From positions 1 through 64,000 of the forward strand of contig NZ_JABWDU010000013.1 in assembly GCF_013371465.1 (NCBI RefSeq): a DNA stretch of 64,000 nt. The letters run 5' to 3'. This DNA is from Ensifer oleiphilus (GTDB taxonomy: Bacteria > Pseudomonadota > Alphaproteobacteria > Rhizobiales > Rhizobiaceae). Below, piece by piece: positions 27,237-35,852 of this stretch. How positions within the stretch are numbered: the stretch's first letter is position 1; the number at the start of each line of letters is the position of its first letter. The translations under genes were made by a program, and so were the position numbers. Under the pieces are notes generated by a model. It worked only from the letters and a program-made list of their open reading frames with translations. It searched no databases and was not told the origin of the DNA.

Positions 27237-27302
27237 GATTCTCTTCAGATAGCGCCAGATTGCGGCAAGGAATGGATCGAATAAAGGCGAAACATCTGTG
27301 CG

Positions 27303-28331
27303 TCAGCTTTGGTAGCTATCCGTGCGTCCGGGGTCGGAGCGGATCAGGTCGATCTCATAGATCGTGCGAGTTACCGTGAGCCGCGCCGTCAGCGTCGTCA
27401 ACACCGCAATCACGATCATGATGGCAAGAATGCCCAGATAGCCACCGTAACCGATGGTGAACGTGCCGAAGAGTGCCGTCGCCTGGTCGGTTTCCGGCGT
27501 CGCCAAGGTGCGGGATTGCCAGTAGCCGGCAAGCGCGAAGAACAGTGCCGCCAGCAGCCCGCCGGCGCCGGCCCCCTTGAGGCTTATCCTCAGGAAATGC
27601 TTCTGGAACTCCGATGCCACGAAACCGGCCTCGGCGCCGACGAAGTGCAGCACTTCGACGATATGGCGGTTTCCGGATAGAGCCCCGCGCGTTGCGAAGA
27701 TGACGGTCAGCACCATGGTCGAGAACACGAGGACGAGCACGCCCGTGCCGATCATCGCCGTGGTGTTGGCCATTGCCACCAGACGATCGACCCAGGTTCG
27801 GTGATCGTCGAGGAAGGCCTGAGGGATGATCTCCGTCAGCGCCTTGCGCATGGCGGCGAAATCGGGCGGGTTGTTTTCATCGATGGTGATAATGACGAGG
27901 CGTGGAACCGGCAATTCGTCGAGGTCGAGGCCCTCGCCAAGCCAGGGTTCGAGCAGGCGTGCGGTGGCTGCCCGGTCGACGATGTTACCGCCGGTCGCGC
28001 CGCTGAAGGTCAGGGCCAGGTCGCGCGCGTCGGCGAGCGCCTTTTCCATATCGAGATTGTCATCGGGCTTGATCTGGATGGTGATCTCGCGGGAAATCTG
28101 GCTCTGCCAGCTTTGCGCGGTCGCCCGCACCATGCTGACGCCACCGAGCGTCAGGCAGGCGAGGAACGACATGATGGCGATGACGCACATCAGCGCGTGT
28201 CCCGAGACGTTGGTGGACGGTACGATCGGCCCCATGGGGCGCACGCGCATCTCGGTGCGGCGCGGCTGCTGCTGCGGTTCCGCCGGCTCTTGCGGCACCT
28301 CGTGGGTGCGTTTTGTGCGGCTCTCACTCAT
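27303..28331 (-). CDS. ftsX: Cell division ABC-transporter permease FtsX
   Basis: 342 residues. A basic, Pro/Gln-rich cytoplasmic N-terminus leads to four membrane segments: one near residues 45-70 and three in the C-terminal half. Between the first and second is an extracytoplasmic domain (ITIQIKPDDNLDMEKALADA). FtsEX signals from the divisome to peptidoglycan hydrolases such as those activated by EnvC/AmiC. The gene overlaps ftsE by 8 bases, so the two subunits are co-translated. Sequence conservation is low in this family; assignment rests on topology and the ftsE overlap. Confidence 0.92.
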   Translation of the reverse strand: MSESRTKRTHEVPQEPAEPQQQPRRTEMRVRPMGPIVPSTNVSGHALMCVIAIMSFLACLTLGGVSMVRATAQSWQSQISREITIQIKPDDNLDMEKALADARDLALTFSGATGGNIVDRAATARLLEPWLGEGLDLDELPVPRLVIITIDENNPPDFAAMRKALTEIIPQAFLDDHRTWVDRLVAMANTTAMIGTGVLVLVFSTMVLTVIFATRGALSGNRHIVEVLHFVGAEAGFVASEFQKHFLRISLKGAGAGGLLAALFFALAGYWQSRTLATPETDQATALFGTFTIGYGGYLGILAIMIVIAVLTTLTARLTVTRTIYEIDLIRSDPGRTDSYQS

Positions 28332-28983
28332 AGATATCGAGCCGCCCCTGCGAAAGGATCATGCGCCGTGCCTCCACCTGATCCATCAAGGACAGATCGT
28401 GGGTGGCGATGACGACGGCGGTGCCGAGCCGGTTGAGTTCGAGAAAAAGGTTCAGCAGGCGGCGGGCCATCGGCGGGTCGACGTTGCCGGTCGGCTCGTC
28501 CGCGAGCAGGATTTCCGGTCGGTCGATCAGGGCGCGGGCGATCGCTGCGCGCTGCTTCTCACCGCCTGACAGCACCGGCGGCAGCACATTGATGCGCTCA
28601 CCGAGCCCGACCCATTTCAGCAGTTCGAGCACGTCGGCGCGGTAGCTCGATTCGTCCTTGCCACGCACGCGCAAGGGGAGGGCGACGTTTTCATAGGTGG
28701 TCAGATGGTCGAGCAGGCGAAAATCCTGGAAAACGATGCCGACGCGCCGTCGCAGCATCGGAAACTCTTCGCGCGGGATCGACGAAATATTGCGGTCGAA
28801 CATGCGGATCAGGCCGCGGGTCGGCTGCAACGAGAGGAAGAGCAGGCGCAGTAGCGTCGTCTTGCCGGCCCCGGACGGGCCGGTCAGGAACTGGAACGAC
28901 CGACGCGGAATGTCGAAGGTCAGGTCCCGAAGAATTTCCGGCCCCATACCATAACGCAATCCGACGTTCTCAAAATGAATCAA
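28324..28983 (-). CDS. ftsE: Cell division ATP-binding protein FtsE
   Basis: 219 residues. An ABC ATPase with Walker A GPSGAGKTT (about 35-43), Q-loop VFQDFRLLDHLTTYENV, signature LSGGEKQRAAIARAL, Walker B ILLADEPTGNVD and switch His in ATHDLSLM. The reading frame begins with TTG at 28983, directly before the family start IHFENVGLRYG; no ATG is available there, so TTG is the probable start. It pairs with FtsX in the divisome. Upstream, within 190 bp, are TTAACCAT-type CtrA-like half-sites. Confidence 0.93.
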   Translation of the reverse strand: MIHFENVGLRYGMGPEILRDLTFDIPRRSFQFLTGPSGAGKTTLLRLLFLSLQPTRGLIRMFDRNISSIPREEFPMLRRRVGIVFQDFRLLDHLTTYENVALPLRVRGKDESSYRADVLELLKWVGLGERINVLPPVLSGGEKQRAAIARALIDRPEILLADEPTGNVDPPMARRLLNLFLELNRLGTAVVIATHDLSLMDQVEARRMILSQGRLDIYE

Positions 28984-29084
28984 AGGGTAGCCCAGTCTCT
29001 CTCACGACCCATGCAGTTTTGCTGAAGGCCGGTCATCTGCGCATAGGACGACAAGCAACGAAAGGCAAAACCGCCAGCGGAACC

Positions 29085-29155
29085 ATGGTTAAGCAGCGGT
29101 TAATTTTTCATGAAAAGACGCCGGTTTCGCGACCTCTTTGCGAAGCATTAACCAT
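29085..29155. promoter_or_regulatory. Candidate CtrA binding sites between ftsE and the divergent gene
   Basis: TTAACCAT reads on the minus strand at 29092-29085 and on the plus strand at 29148-29155. TTAA-N7-TTAA spans 29089-29103. TTAACCAT and TTAA-N7-TTAA are forms described for CtrA in rhizobia and Caulobacter. The sites lie 102-172 bp upstream of ftsE and 125-195 bp upstream of the plus-strand gene. Confidence 0.55.
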
Positions 29156-29279
29156 TTTGGTTTACGTGTCGGAAAGATTTGATGCAATGCCCAGATTCTT
29201 GCACCGCACGGGATTGGCGCATTGCCCGATGGTTTCGTCTGGACGGTACGTCGCGTCCCGCGATCCAGGAGGAAAAGCG

Positions 29280-29945
29280 ATGCAGGCATTCCGCACGAAA
29301 ATGGCTGGCGTCACGGCCTATGCCGATCTGCTGCCGCCGGACCGCGCTCGGCAAGGGCCTGCAACCGCCGCGCGCCGCGTCGACTACGTCGAGGCCGAGT
29401 TCGAGACCGTTACAACGACGGCCCGTCGCAATCCCTATCCGGTTTTCAACGACACCAAGCAGACCCGACGCCATGTCCCGATCCTGACGGTCGTTCGCGA
29501 CGAGCAGACCGTGGCAAGGCGCCTGTTGTCCTTCGCCGAGGCGCGGTTGCGCGCCATGCCGGCCCGCCAGTTTGCCGGGCTCGTCGCCGGCTTCGCGCTT
29601 GCGGCTTTTGCCGGCATTATCGCGCTTTCGACCGGCGACGGGGTTGCGCGCGATCCGTTGGCCATCAGCGACGTCACCGCCTCGCTCGATTATTCAGGCG
29701 GCATGCGGGTGCTTTCCGTCTACGGCTCCATCGACAATTCCTCTTCCGACCTGCAGCGCCTGCCTTTGGTCGTAGTGGATGTGGTGAGCAACGGCCGCAA
29801 GGTTACGGCGACGCGATTGATGCCGGAGGGTGCTGCAATCGCACCGGGCGAGAGCCGTCGCTTCGTGACCAGGCTCCCATATGCAGGTGGAAAAATGCCG
29901 GAAGTGAAGGTTTCCTTCGCCGAAAACGGTGTCTCCGTGCGCTGA
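29280..29945 (+). CDS. Uncharacterised single-pass membrane protein (DUF3426-like C-terminus)
   Basis: 221 residues from ATG 29280, which has a perfect AGGAGG seven bases upstream; a longer frame has no such support. The N-terminal about 90 residues are basic and probably cytoplasmic. One membrane segment follows (FAGLVAGFALAAFAGIIAL). The extracytoplasmic part resembles DUF3426 tails: ISDVTASLDYSGGMRVLSVY, then a Pro- and Val-rich beta-sandwich ending VKVSFAENGVSV. DUF3426 proteins often carry an N-terminal MJ0042 zinc finger, which I cannot find here. It is divergent from ftsE and just upstream of hpt. Confidence 0.75.
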   Translation: MQAFRTKMAGVTAYADLLPPDRARQGPATAARRVDYVEAEFETVTTTARRNPYPVFNDTKQTRRHVPILTVVRDEQTVARRLLSFAEARLRAMPARQFAGLVAGFALAAFAGIIALSTGDGVARDPLAISDVTASLDYSGGMRVLSVYGSIDNSSSDLQRLPLVVVDVVSNGRKVTATRLMPEGAAIAPGESRRFVTRLPYAGGKMPEVKVSFAENGVSVR

Positions 29946-30008
29946 TTGTGCTAAGCGGGCGCGAAAGGGAAGGCGTCAGTCTTCCGAATGAAACGCTGGA
30001 GAAGCCGC

Positions 30009-30554
30009 ATGCCCGTCGTTCGCGGAAAGAATATCGAGCCCCTTTACACGGCAGAAACGATCGCCGCACGCAACACCGAGCTTGCCGACATGATCGTCGA
30101 AGGTCCCCATAAGGATCTGCTGGTGATCGCCGTGTTGAAGGGCTCGTTCATCTTTGCCGCAGACCTGATCCGCGCCATGCACAACACGGGGCTTGCGCCT
30201 GAGGTCGAGTTCATCACGCTGTCGAGCTACGGGCTTGGCACGGTCTCCCAGGGCGTGAAGATCATCAAGGACATCGACAGCGACGTGCATGGCCGCGACG
30301 TGCTCCTGATCGACGATATCCTGGAATCTGGCCGGACCCTGCGCTTTGCCAAGGAACTGATGTACGAGCGCGGCGCGCGCAACGTCACCATCGCGGTACT
30401 GCTCGACAAGCGCGTCAAGCGCAAGGTCGAGCTTGAGGCTGATTATGTCGGCTTCGAATGCCCCGACCATTTCGTCGTTGGCTACGGCATGGACGTGGCA
30501 TACGCATTCCGCGAATTGCCGTTCGTCGGCGTTGTCACCGGCGACGCCGAGTAA
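30009..30554 (+). CDS. hpt: Hypoxanthine phosphoribosyltransferase
   Basis: 181 residues from ATG 30009, preceded by GGAGAAG. A type I phosphoribosyltransferase: it salvages hypoxanthine and often guanine to nucleotides using PRPP. Diagnostic are VLKGSFIFAADLIRAM, the flexible loop segment SSYGLGTVSQGVKI, the PRPP motif VLLIDDILESGRTL, and the C-terminal DYVGFECPDHFVVGYGMD that positions the purine. An in-frame start 21 bases earlier lacks conserved sequence. A palindromic hairpin follows at 30568-30598. Confidence 0.95.
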   Translation: MPVVRGKNIEPLYTAETIAARNTELADMIVEGPHKDLLVIAVLKGSFIFAADLIRAMHNTGLAPEVEFITLSSYGLGTVSQGVKIIKDIDSDVHGRDVLLIDDILESGRTLRFAKELMYERGARNVTIAVLLDKRVKRKVELEADYVGFECPDHFVVGYGMDVAYAFRELPFVGVVTGDAE

Positions 30555-30567
30555 AAGCGAGAATAGG

Positions 30568-30598
30568 CAGCGCTGCGGCATGTGAGATCGCAGCGCTG
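30568..30598 (+). terminator. Possible hairpin terminator after hpt
   Basis: CAGCGCTGC (30568-30576) pairs with GCAGCGCTG (30590-30598); each arm is itself nearly palindromic. It is 13 bases after the hpt stop. There is no T-run, so this is only a candidate. Confidence 0.4.
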
Positions 30599-30843
30599 AA
30601 GCGACCTCGGGGATCGCCCGGAACCGGTCCTGCCGATCCGACATTCCGAAATCCAGCCGCCCGGCGTTTACCGAACACAAAGAAAAAGCTGATTGTTTGG
30701 GGGCGTGTCGCGCTTCGCCCCTCAAAGGTTTTGCGCGCCGCTGCGGCCTGCCATCACATTTCTCGTGAGCGTTGCCGTATCCATTGGAATGGGCCGGTTT
30801 CTTCGCGAGAGCCGTGCCGTCGCAGCGAACGCGGGAGGCCATG

Positions 30844-31203
30844 ATGGCGAAGATCCTGATTACCGAGGACGAGGATGCATTGCGCTCGTTCGTCGCGCGG
30901 GCCCTGAGGCTCGATGGACATGAGACCGTGGAGGCTGGAGACGGCGCAGACGGACTTGCCTGCCTGCAGACCGAGAATTTCGATCTGCTTCTGTCGGACA
31001 TCCGCATGCCCGTGATGGACGGTATCGAGTTGACCCACCAAGCGTCCGCCGCCTTTCCGGCGATGAAGATCCTGCTGATGACCGGGTACGCCGAGCAACG
31101 TGAGCGCGCCGACGATCTCGCCGACAAGATCGTCGACGTCATCTCCAAACCCTTTTCCCTGCCCGATATTCGCAAGGCCGTGGCACTGGCGCTTGCTGCC
31201 TGA
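30844..31203 (+). CDS. cpdR: Single-domain response regulator CpdR
   Basis: 119 residues, a stand-alone receiver domain with no output domain. Start ATG 30844 is five bases after GGGAGG; the adjacent ATG 30841 is too close to it. The acidic pair is in LITEDEDALR, the phosphoacceptor Asp in LLLSDIRMPVMDG, the conserved Thr in LLMTGYAE and Lys in ISKPFSL. The sequence matches CpdR, which when unphosphorylated localises ClpXP and promotes proteolysis of cell-cycle factors including CtrA. It is phosphorylated through CckA-ChpT in the same network. This complements the CtrA-like sites near ftsE. Confidence 0.93.
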   Translation: MAKILITEDEDALRSFVARALRLDGHETVEAGDGADGLACLQTENFDLLLSDIRMPVMDGIELTHQASAAFPAMKILLMTGYAEQRERADDLADKIVDVISKPFSLPDIRKAVALALAA

Positions 31204-31284
31204 CACGGCCGGCGATGAACACGCCTCGATCGGAGGCACGGCGGGGGCGGCAACCCTGAGGGGCCTGCCCACCTGACAATCAAA

Positions 31285-31318
31285 GACGCCCTTGGCGCGG
31301 TTTGGCTCCAAGGGCGTC
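31285..31318 (+). terminator. Intrinsic-type terminator between cpdR and the convergent TIGR02302 gene
   Basis: GACGCCCTTGG (31285-31295) pairs perfectly with CCAAGGGCGTC (31308-31318) across a 12-nt loop. On the plus strand it is followed by a T4 after five bases, on the minus strand by TTTGATT, so it may serve both convergent genes. Confidence 0.7.
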
Positions 31319-31349
31319 GTCGTTTTCGGCTGCCGTTGTCGATGCTGTG

Positions 31350-33971
31350 TCAGCGCATGTCGAGCAGGCGCTCAAGATACTGGCGTTCGGCTTCCGGCGA
31401 CAGTGTGTTGCCGAGCCGCCGGCGGATTTCGTCGAGGATCTCGCGTGCCCGCTGGGTATCGATTTCGTCCGGCACCTTGACCTGGTCGCCGAAATCTGGA
31501 CCGGCATTCTGCTGGCGCCGACCGAGCGGATCGCGGCCATTCTGGCCATATTGCGGTACGCCCTGACCGGGACCCTGTCCCTGGGCCTGCATCTGGTTCA
31601 TCATGTCCTGGGCGCCTTCGCGCAACGCCTGCAGTGCGCGGCCCTGGCTGCCGACGGCCGGTTCGCCCTGGCCCTTGCCAAGTGACCCGGAGGCGCCGTC
31701 CATTTCCCGCTTGGCGTCGCCGAAACCCTTGCCGGGCTTGATGCCGAGGCTTTCGAGCCCCTTCTGCAGTTCGCCGAGCTGCTTGCCCAGTGCATCCTGC
31801 TGCTGCTTCAGCTGCTTCAGCGCCTCCTTCAGCTGCTCGGCCGTCATGTCGTCAAGCGGGTTTTGCTCGCCGTTCTCGTCACCGCGCTGGCCGGGATCCT
31901 GTGGCATCTCCTGGCCGTAGAGCTCGTTGTCCTCGCCTTGCAGCGGGTCGCCGCGCTGCATGCGGTCGCGCTGCGCCTGGTCGAGCTTGAACGTCTCGTC
32001 CATCAGCCGTTGCTGCTCCTGCATCAGCTGGCCGAGCTTGTCCATCTGCTGGCGCATGGCGTTGTTCTGTTCGCCCATCTGCTGCTGACCGCGATTGGCC
32101 TGCAGGTTGTTCATCATCCGCTGAAGTTCGGACAACATCTGACGGGCTTGATCGCGGGCGCCCGAGCGCGCCAGGTTTTCGATCTGGTTCATCATCTTTT
32201 CCAGATCCTGCTGGCGCAGAACATTGTTCTGATCCGGATTGGCGGCCATGCGCGGGTTCTTCGCGGCCTCCTTGGCAAGCGCCTGCATGTACTCCTGCAT
32301 GGCTTCGCGCAACTCCTTCATCAGCTTGGCGATTTCCTCGTCGGGCGCGTTGCGTTCGAGCGCATCCGAGAGCGCCTGCTGCGCATCGCGCAGGCGGCGG
32401 TCGGCAAGCGACAGATCGCCGTCTTCGATGCCAAGCGCGATTTCCCAGAGATGTTTGGCGGCATCGCGCAGCATGTCGTCGTTGCGCGCCAGCGCCATGC
32501 GCGAGCGCGCCGATTTCAACAGCAGGAAATGGGTGAGATTGGGGATCGTTTCCTCGGCGAAACTGGCGATCGCGTCATTGAGGTCGATCGCCCGCGGCAG
32601 ATCGTTGGCGTTGAGCGCGAAGACCTGGCGCTGTTCGGCGACTGAACCTGCCAGAGGATTGAAGAATTGCCGTGCCGGCAGGATCATGTCCTGTGGCACG
32701 CTGCGACCTTCCTGACCGGCGGCATCGCGAGCAACGAGCGTGATGCGGACGCGCTTTCCGGCGAGCGGATGTTCACTGAGATTGCGGCTGGTCGTTCCCT
32801 TGGCCTCGCGGGCATTGCGACGCGGCAGGTCGAGCCGGTATTCGGGAAGCGGATAGAGCGGCCGTGCGTCCTTCACCGGCTCGTCCAGCGGCTTGATCTC
32901 GGCCCAGGCCTGGGCGATCCCGTAGTCATCGGATGCGAGGAACGTGATGTCGAGCGACGCGTTTGGCGTCGGCTTCGGCAGGCCGTCGAAGGCGATCTGC
33001 GGCACGCTGTCGGGCGTGATCTTGAACGTCCACTTCTGCCCGCCGACCGAGAGCTCCCCGTCCTTGACGATCTTGTAGAGGTGATTGCGCACCGCATTGG
33101 CGTCGGGCGCCTTCTGTGCGGCCGGCTGCGTTGCTGCAGCCTTTTCGTCGGGTTTTTCGCCGGCCGTCGGTATGATGATCGGTTCCGCCGATCCGTTTTC
33201 CGAATAGCGGACGGCTTCGTCGGTGCCGGCTCCCGTGACGCGCACGGTCAGGTCGCTGAACTGCGGAATGGTGATTGCCGCCGTTTCGTCGGCCGGGGAG
33301 GCGACGCCCTGGCGGCCGGTGAGGAAGACGGGTGCGCGCCCGGTATAGGCGGGCGGCGTCACCCAGGCGTCGACCCTTATGTCGGCGACTTCGCTTGCAG
33401 GCTGCGGCAGGTGGAAGGCGTCCGATAGCAATCCTGCCCGGTTGGAGTAGGAATAGGCGAAGGCGACGCAGGCGATCAGCACCGGCAGGGCGCGCAGCGC
33501 GAAGGGGTCGTGGCGGGCAATGTCGGGACGCGGCAGCCCTGTGTCGAGCGCGCGGATCATGCCCGCCATGCGCGTCTGGTGTTCACGCCACAGGGCCTGG
33601 CCGAAGGCGCCGCCGGTTGCCGGCATGTCGTCCTGGACGCGGATCGCCTGGTGCGGCAGGTCGTTGCGTTCCTCCAGCATGCGGTCGGCATCGACATTGC
33701 CAGGCAATCTCAACCGGGTCAGTGGAACGAGAGAAGCGACGAAGGCGACGAGAAAGCCCAAGAGCAGGACCGCATGCAGCCAAAGCGGAGCGATGCGGAA
33801 GAGGCCGAGCCAGGCAGCCGACAGAAACAGGAGGACGATCGAAGCGGGAACGAGGGCGCGCGGCAAAACCTGCTCGGCGATCAACACCGCCCGTGCGACA
33901 AATCTCTTCAGTGCCAGCGTTCTGGCAAAAGACTTCGGTTGTGGCGTTTCATCCTGCCGGAATTGCGTCAT
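31350..33971 (-). CDS. TIGR02302 family protein (DUF4175), large membrane-anchored
   Basis: 873 residues. Two hydrophobic segments lie in the first 90 residues, a third near residue 170. A beta-rich extracytoplasmic middle (AWVTPPAYTGRAPVFLTGRQ, then ITFLASDDYGIAQAW) follows. The C-terminal 350 residues are helical, dominated by Gln, Met and Glu with coiled-coil character (long Gln-rich runs near residues 620-690). This is the alphaproteobacterial TIGR02302 family, always large and of unknown function. It is downstream of lysA in a conserved rhizobial neighbourhood. No enzymatic motif was found. Confidence 0.88.
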   Translation of the reverse strand: MTQFRQDETPQPKSFARTLALKRFVARAVLIAEQVLPRALVPASIVLLFLSAAWLGLFRIAPLWLHAVLLLGFLVAFVASLVPLTRLRLPGNVDADRMLEERNDLPHQAIRVQDDMPATGGAFGQALWREHQTRMAGMIRALDTGLPRPDIARHDPFALRALPVLIACVAFAYSYSNRAGLLSDAFHLPQPASEVADIRVDAWVTPPAYTGRAPVFLTGRQGVASPADETAAITIPQFSDLTVRVTGAGTDEAVRYSENGSAEPIIIPTAGEKPDEKAAATQPAAQKAPDANAVRNHLYKIVKDGELSVGGQKWTFKITPDSVPQIAFDGLPKPTPNASLDITFLASDDYGIAQAWAEIKPLDEPVKDARPLYPLPEYRLDLPRRNAREAKGTTSRNLSEHPLAGKRVRITLVARDAAGQEGRSVPQDMILPARQFFNPLAGSVAEQRQVFALNANDLPRAIDLNDAIASFAEETIPNLTHFLLLKSARSRMALARNDDMLRDAAKHLWEIALGIEDGDLSLADRRLRDAQQALSDALERNAPDEEIAKLMKELREAMQEYMQALAKEAAKNPRMAANPDQNNVLRQQDLEKMMNQIENLARSGARDQARQMLSELQRMMNNLQANRGQQQMGEQNNAMRQQMDKLGQLMQEQQRLMDETFKLDQAQRDRMQRGDPLQGEDNELYGQEMPQDPGQRGDENGEQNPLDDMTAEQLKEALKQLKQQQDALGKQLGELQKGLESLGIKPGKGFGDAKREMDGASGSLGKGQGEPAVGSQGRALQALREGAQDMMNQMQAQGQGPGQGVPQYGQNGRDPLGRRQQNAGPDFGDQVKVPDEIDTQRAREILDEIRRRLGNTLSPEAERQYLERLLDMR

Positions 33972-34122
33972 CCGCCCAAGTTCCCTTTCGGCCGCTCATG
34001 ACCGCTCGTGACCGACCTATTGAAGGCTCAGGATAACATCGTTTGTGGCGAAGACGAGGGCGACAACAAAATCGTGATCGCCCGCGCGGGCGATCCACAG
34101 ATCATCGTCCGATCATGGGTGG

Positions 34123-35391
34123 TCAGTCGAGCCAGTCCGGGACGGAATCGAGCCCGATCAGGTCATCGTAGCTCTGGCGCGGCCGGATCACGTGGAAGCG
34201 ATCGCCCTTGACCAGGACTTCCGGGATCAACAGCCGGCTGTTGTAGGTGCTGGCCTGTACGGCGCCATAGGCTCCGGCCGAGCTGATGGCGAAGAGATCG
34301 CCCGGCTTCGGCATGGCCATTTCGCGGTCAAGGGCCAGATAATCGCCGGTCTCGCAGACAGGCCCGACGACGTCGGCCTTGATGCGGGGGGCGTTGGCCG
34401 CTGAAATGCGCACAGGCCTGATCTCGTGATAGGCCTCATAGAGCGTCGGGCGGATCAGATCGTTCATGGCGCCGTCGACGATGACGAAGGTCTTGTCGCC
34501 GCCGTCCTTGACGTAGATGACCTCGGTCACAAGGATGCCGGCATTGCCGACGATCAGCCGGCCCGGCTCGGTGACGATCTTGCAGCCGAGCGATTGCAGC
34601 TGGTTCTTGACGATGTCGGCATAGGCGTCGGGCAGCGGCGGCGGATTGTTGTCTTCCTTGTAGGGAATGCCGAGACCACCGCCGATATCGACATGATCGA
34701 TCGCATGGCCATCGCTGCGCAGCGTGTCGACCAGTTCGCGCAAGAGCTTGAAGGCGTCGTCGAAGGGCTGCAGCTCGGTGATCTGGCTGCCGATATGCAT
34801 GTCGATACCGGTGACCTGGATGCCGGGCAGCGTTGCGGCATGGGCGTAGACTGCGCGGGCGCGCTCCCACGAAATGCCGAACTTGTTTTCCTTCTTGCCG
34901 GTCGAGATCTTCGAATGGGTGCGCGCGTCGACATCCGGATTGATGCGGAAGGAAACGTGCGCACGCTTGCCGGCGCGTACGGCGCGCTGGTTCAGGACCT
35001 CGAGCTCCGGCTCGGACTCGACGTTGAAGCAGTAGATGCCGACTTCGAGCGCCAGATCCATTTCCTGCGGCGTCTTGCCGACGCCCGAAAACATGATCCG
35101 GCTTGCCGGAATGCCGGCGGCCAGCGCGCGGCGCAACTCACCGCCGGACACGACGTCGACGCCGGCGCCGAGGCGCGCGAGCGTCTTCAGCACCGCCTGG
35201 TTGGAATTGGCCTTCATGGCGTAGCAGACCATCGCATCGACGTCGGCAAAGGCCTTCGAGAAGACCTTGTAGTGCCGCTCGAGCGTTGCGGTCGAATAAC
35301 AATAGAAGGGTGTTCCGACGGCACGAGCGATGTCGGTCACCGGCACGTCTTCGGCGTAGAGAATTCCGTCGCGGTATTCGAAATGATTCAC
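34123..35391 (-). CDS. lysA: Diaminopimelate decarboxylase
   Basis: 422 residues from a GTG start at 35391. A fold-type III PLP enzyme that decarboxylates meso-DAP to lysine. The PLP lysine is in CYAMKANSNQAVL. Substrate and phosphate elements include VSGGELRRALAAG, DIGGGLGIPY, EPGRLIVGNAG, and the C-terminal active-site Cys in GPVCETGDYLA, with SAGAYGAVQAS at the end. It lies between the small lipoprotein gene (upstream) and TIGR02302. A rhizobial two-hairpin repeat fills the space between it and the lipoprotein gene, so its expression may not simply follow argH. Confidence 0.96.
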   Translation of the reverse strand: MNHFEYRDGILYAEDVPVTDIARAVGTPFYCYSTATLERHYKVFSKAFADVDAMVCYAMKANSNQAVLKTLARLGAGVDVVSGGELRRALAAGIPASRIMFSGVGKTPQEMDLALEVGIYCFNVESEPELEVLNQRAVRAGKRAHVSFRINPDVDARTHSKISTGKKENKFGISWERARAVYAHAATLPGIQVTGIDMHIGSQITELQPFDDAFKLLRELVDTLRSDGHAIDHVDIGGGLGIPYKEDNNPPPLPDAYADIVKNQLQSLGCKIVTEPGRLIVGNAGILVTEVIYVKDGGDKTFVIVDGAMNDLIRPTLYEAYHEIRPVRISAANAPRIKADVVGPVCETGDYLALDREMAMPKPGDLFAISSAGAYGAVQASTYNSRLLIPEVLVKGDRFHVIRPRQSYDDLIGLDSVPDWLD

Positions 35392-35411
35392 GGGGCGTGG
35401 CTCGGCTTAGT

Positions 35412-35510
35412 GCATTTCCAGGAAAAGTGCGAAGCGGTTTTTCCGTCCGGAAATGCGTTGAAACAAAGAGATAGAGCGTTTCTACACTCCGTCTGAACCG
35501 GAAGGCTCTA
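35412..35510. repeat. Rhizobial two-hairpin intergenic repeat, copy 2
   Basis: First hairpin arms GCATTTCC (35412-35419) and GGAAATGC (35449-35456) enclose a 29-nt loop with AAAAGTG and GCGGTTTT, as in copy 1 at 19361-19463. After a 15-nt spacer with AAACAA the second hairpin has arms TAGAGC (35472-35477) and GCTCTA (35505-35510). The TAG stop of the small lipoprotein gene (35510-35508) is in the last arm. Architecture, loop length and core words match copy 1. Confidence 0.7.
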
Positions 35511-35702
35511 GAGGAGGGGATCGAGCAGGAAACGGCGGTCGTCAGCCTGTTCTTTCTTTTCGACGGTTCCGGCAGGGGTCAGGGTGTTGATCGGTGCCGT
35601 CGAGCCGGGTCGGTCGAGGTCGCCCTTGCGTCCACAACCGGCAAGAACCAGCCCGGGGATCGCCAGAAGAAGCGCAAACCGGGCCGCCTTCGTGAATGTC
35701 AT
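35508..35702 (-). CDS. Small lipoprotein (LptM/YifL-like)
   Basis: 64 residues. A lipoprotein signal (FALLLAIPGLVLAGC) is followed at once by GRKGDLDRP, the short Gly-Arg-Lys-Gly motif seen in LptM-type lipoproteins that assist LptD maturation in enterics. The role in rhizobia is inferred. Start ATG 35702 directly precedes the signal. It lies between argH and lysA on the same strand, the usual place for this small gene. Its stop codon is part of an intergenic repeat arm, which may have altered the C-terminus. Confidence 0.85.
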   Translation of the reverse strand: MTFTKAARFALLLAIPGLVLAGCGRKGDLDRPGSTAPINTLTPAGTVEKKEQADDRRFLLDPLL

Positions 35703-35852
35703 CGTGATTTTCCTTCGCGGAGACTGATGCTGGTGCGATGTCTTATCGATTTTTCCGGCGCTTGTGCACCCTGATTCTGCGACGTGTTTCAGACCCTTGT
35801 GCCGAGACAGGCCATTGCCCCGAAACCGCCGGGCGGTTTCGGGAAACAAGCA

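Noticed and set aside
29179-29487. Short plus-strand frame with CPDSC near its start, resembling an MJ0042 zinc finger split by a frameshift from the downstream gene
   Set aside because: Only one CxxC-like pair is visible, the second pair is absent, and the gene at 29280 has its own perfect AGGAGG, so a frameshifted fusion is not needed.
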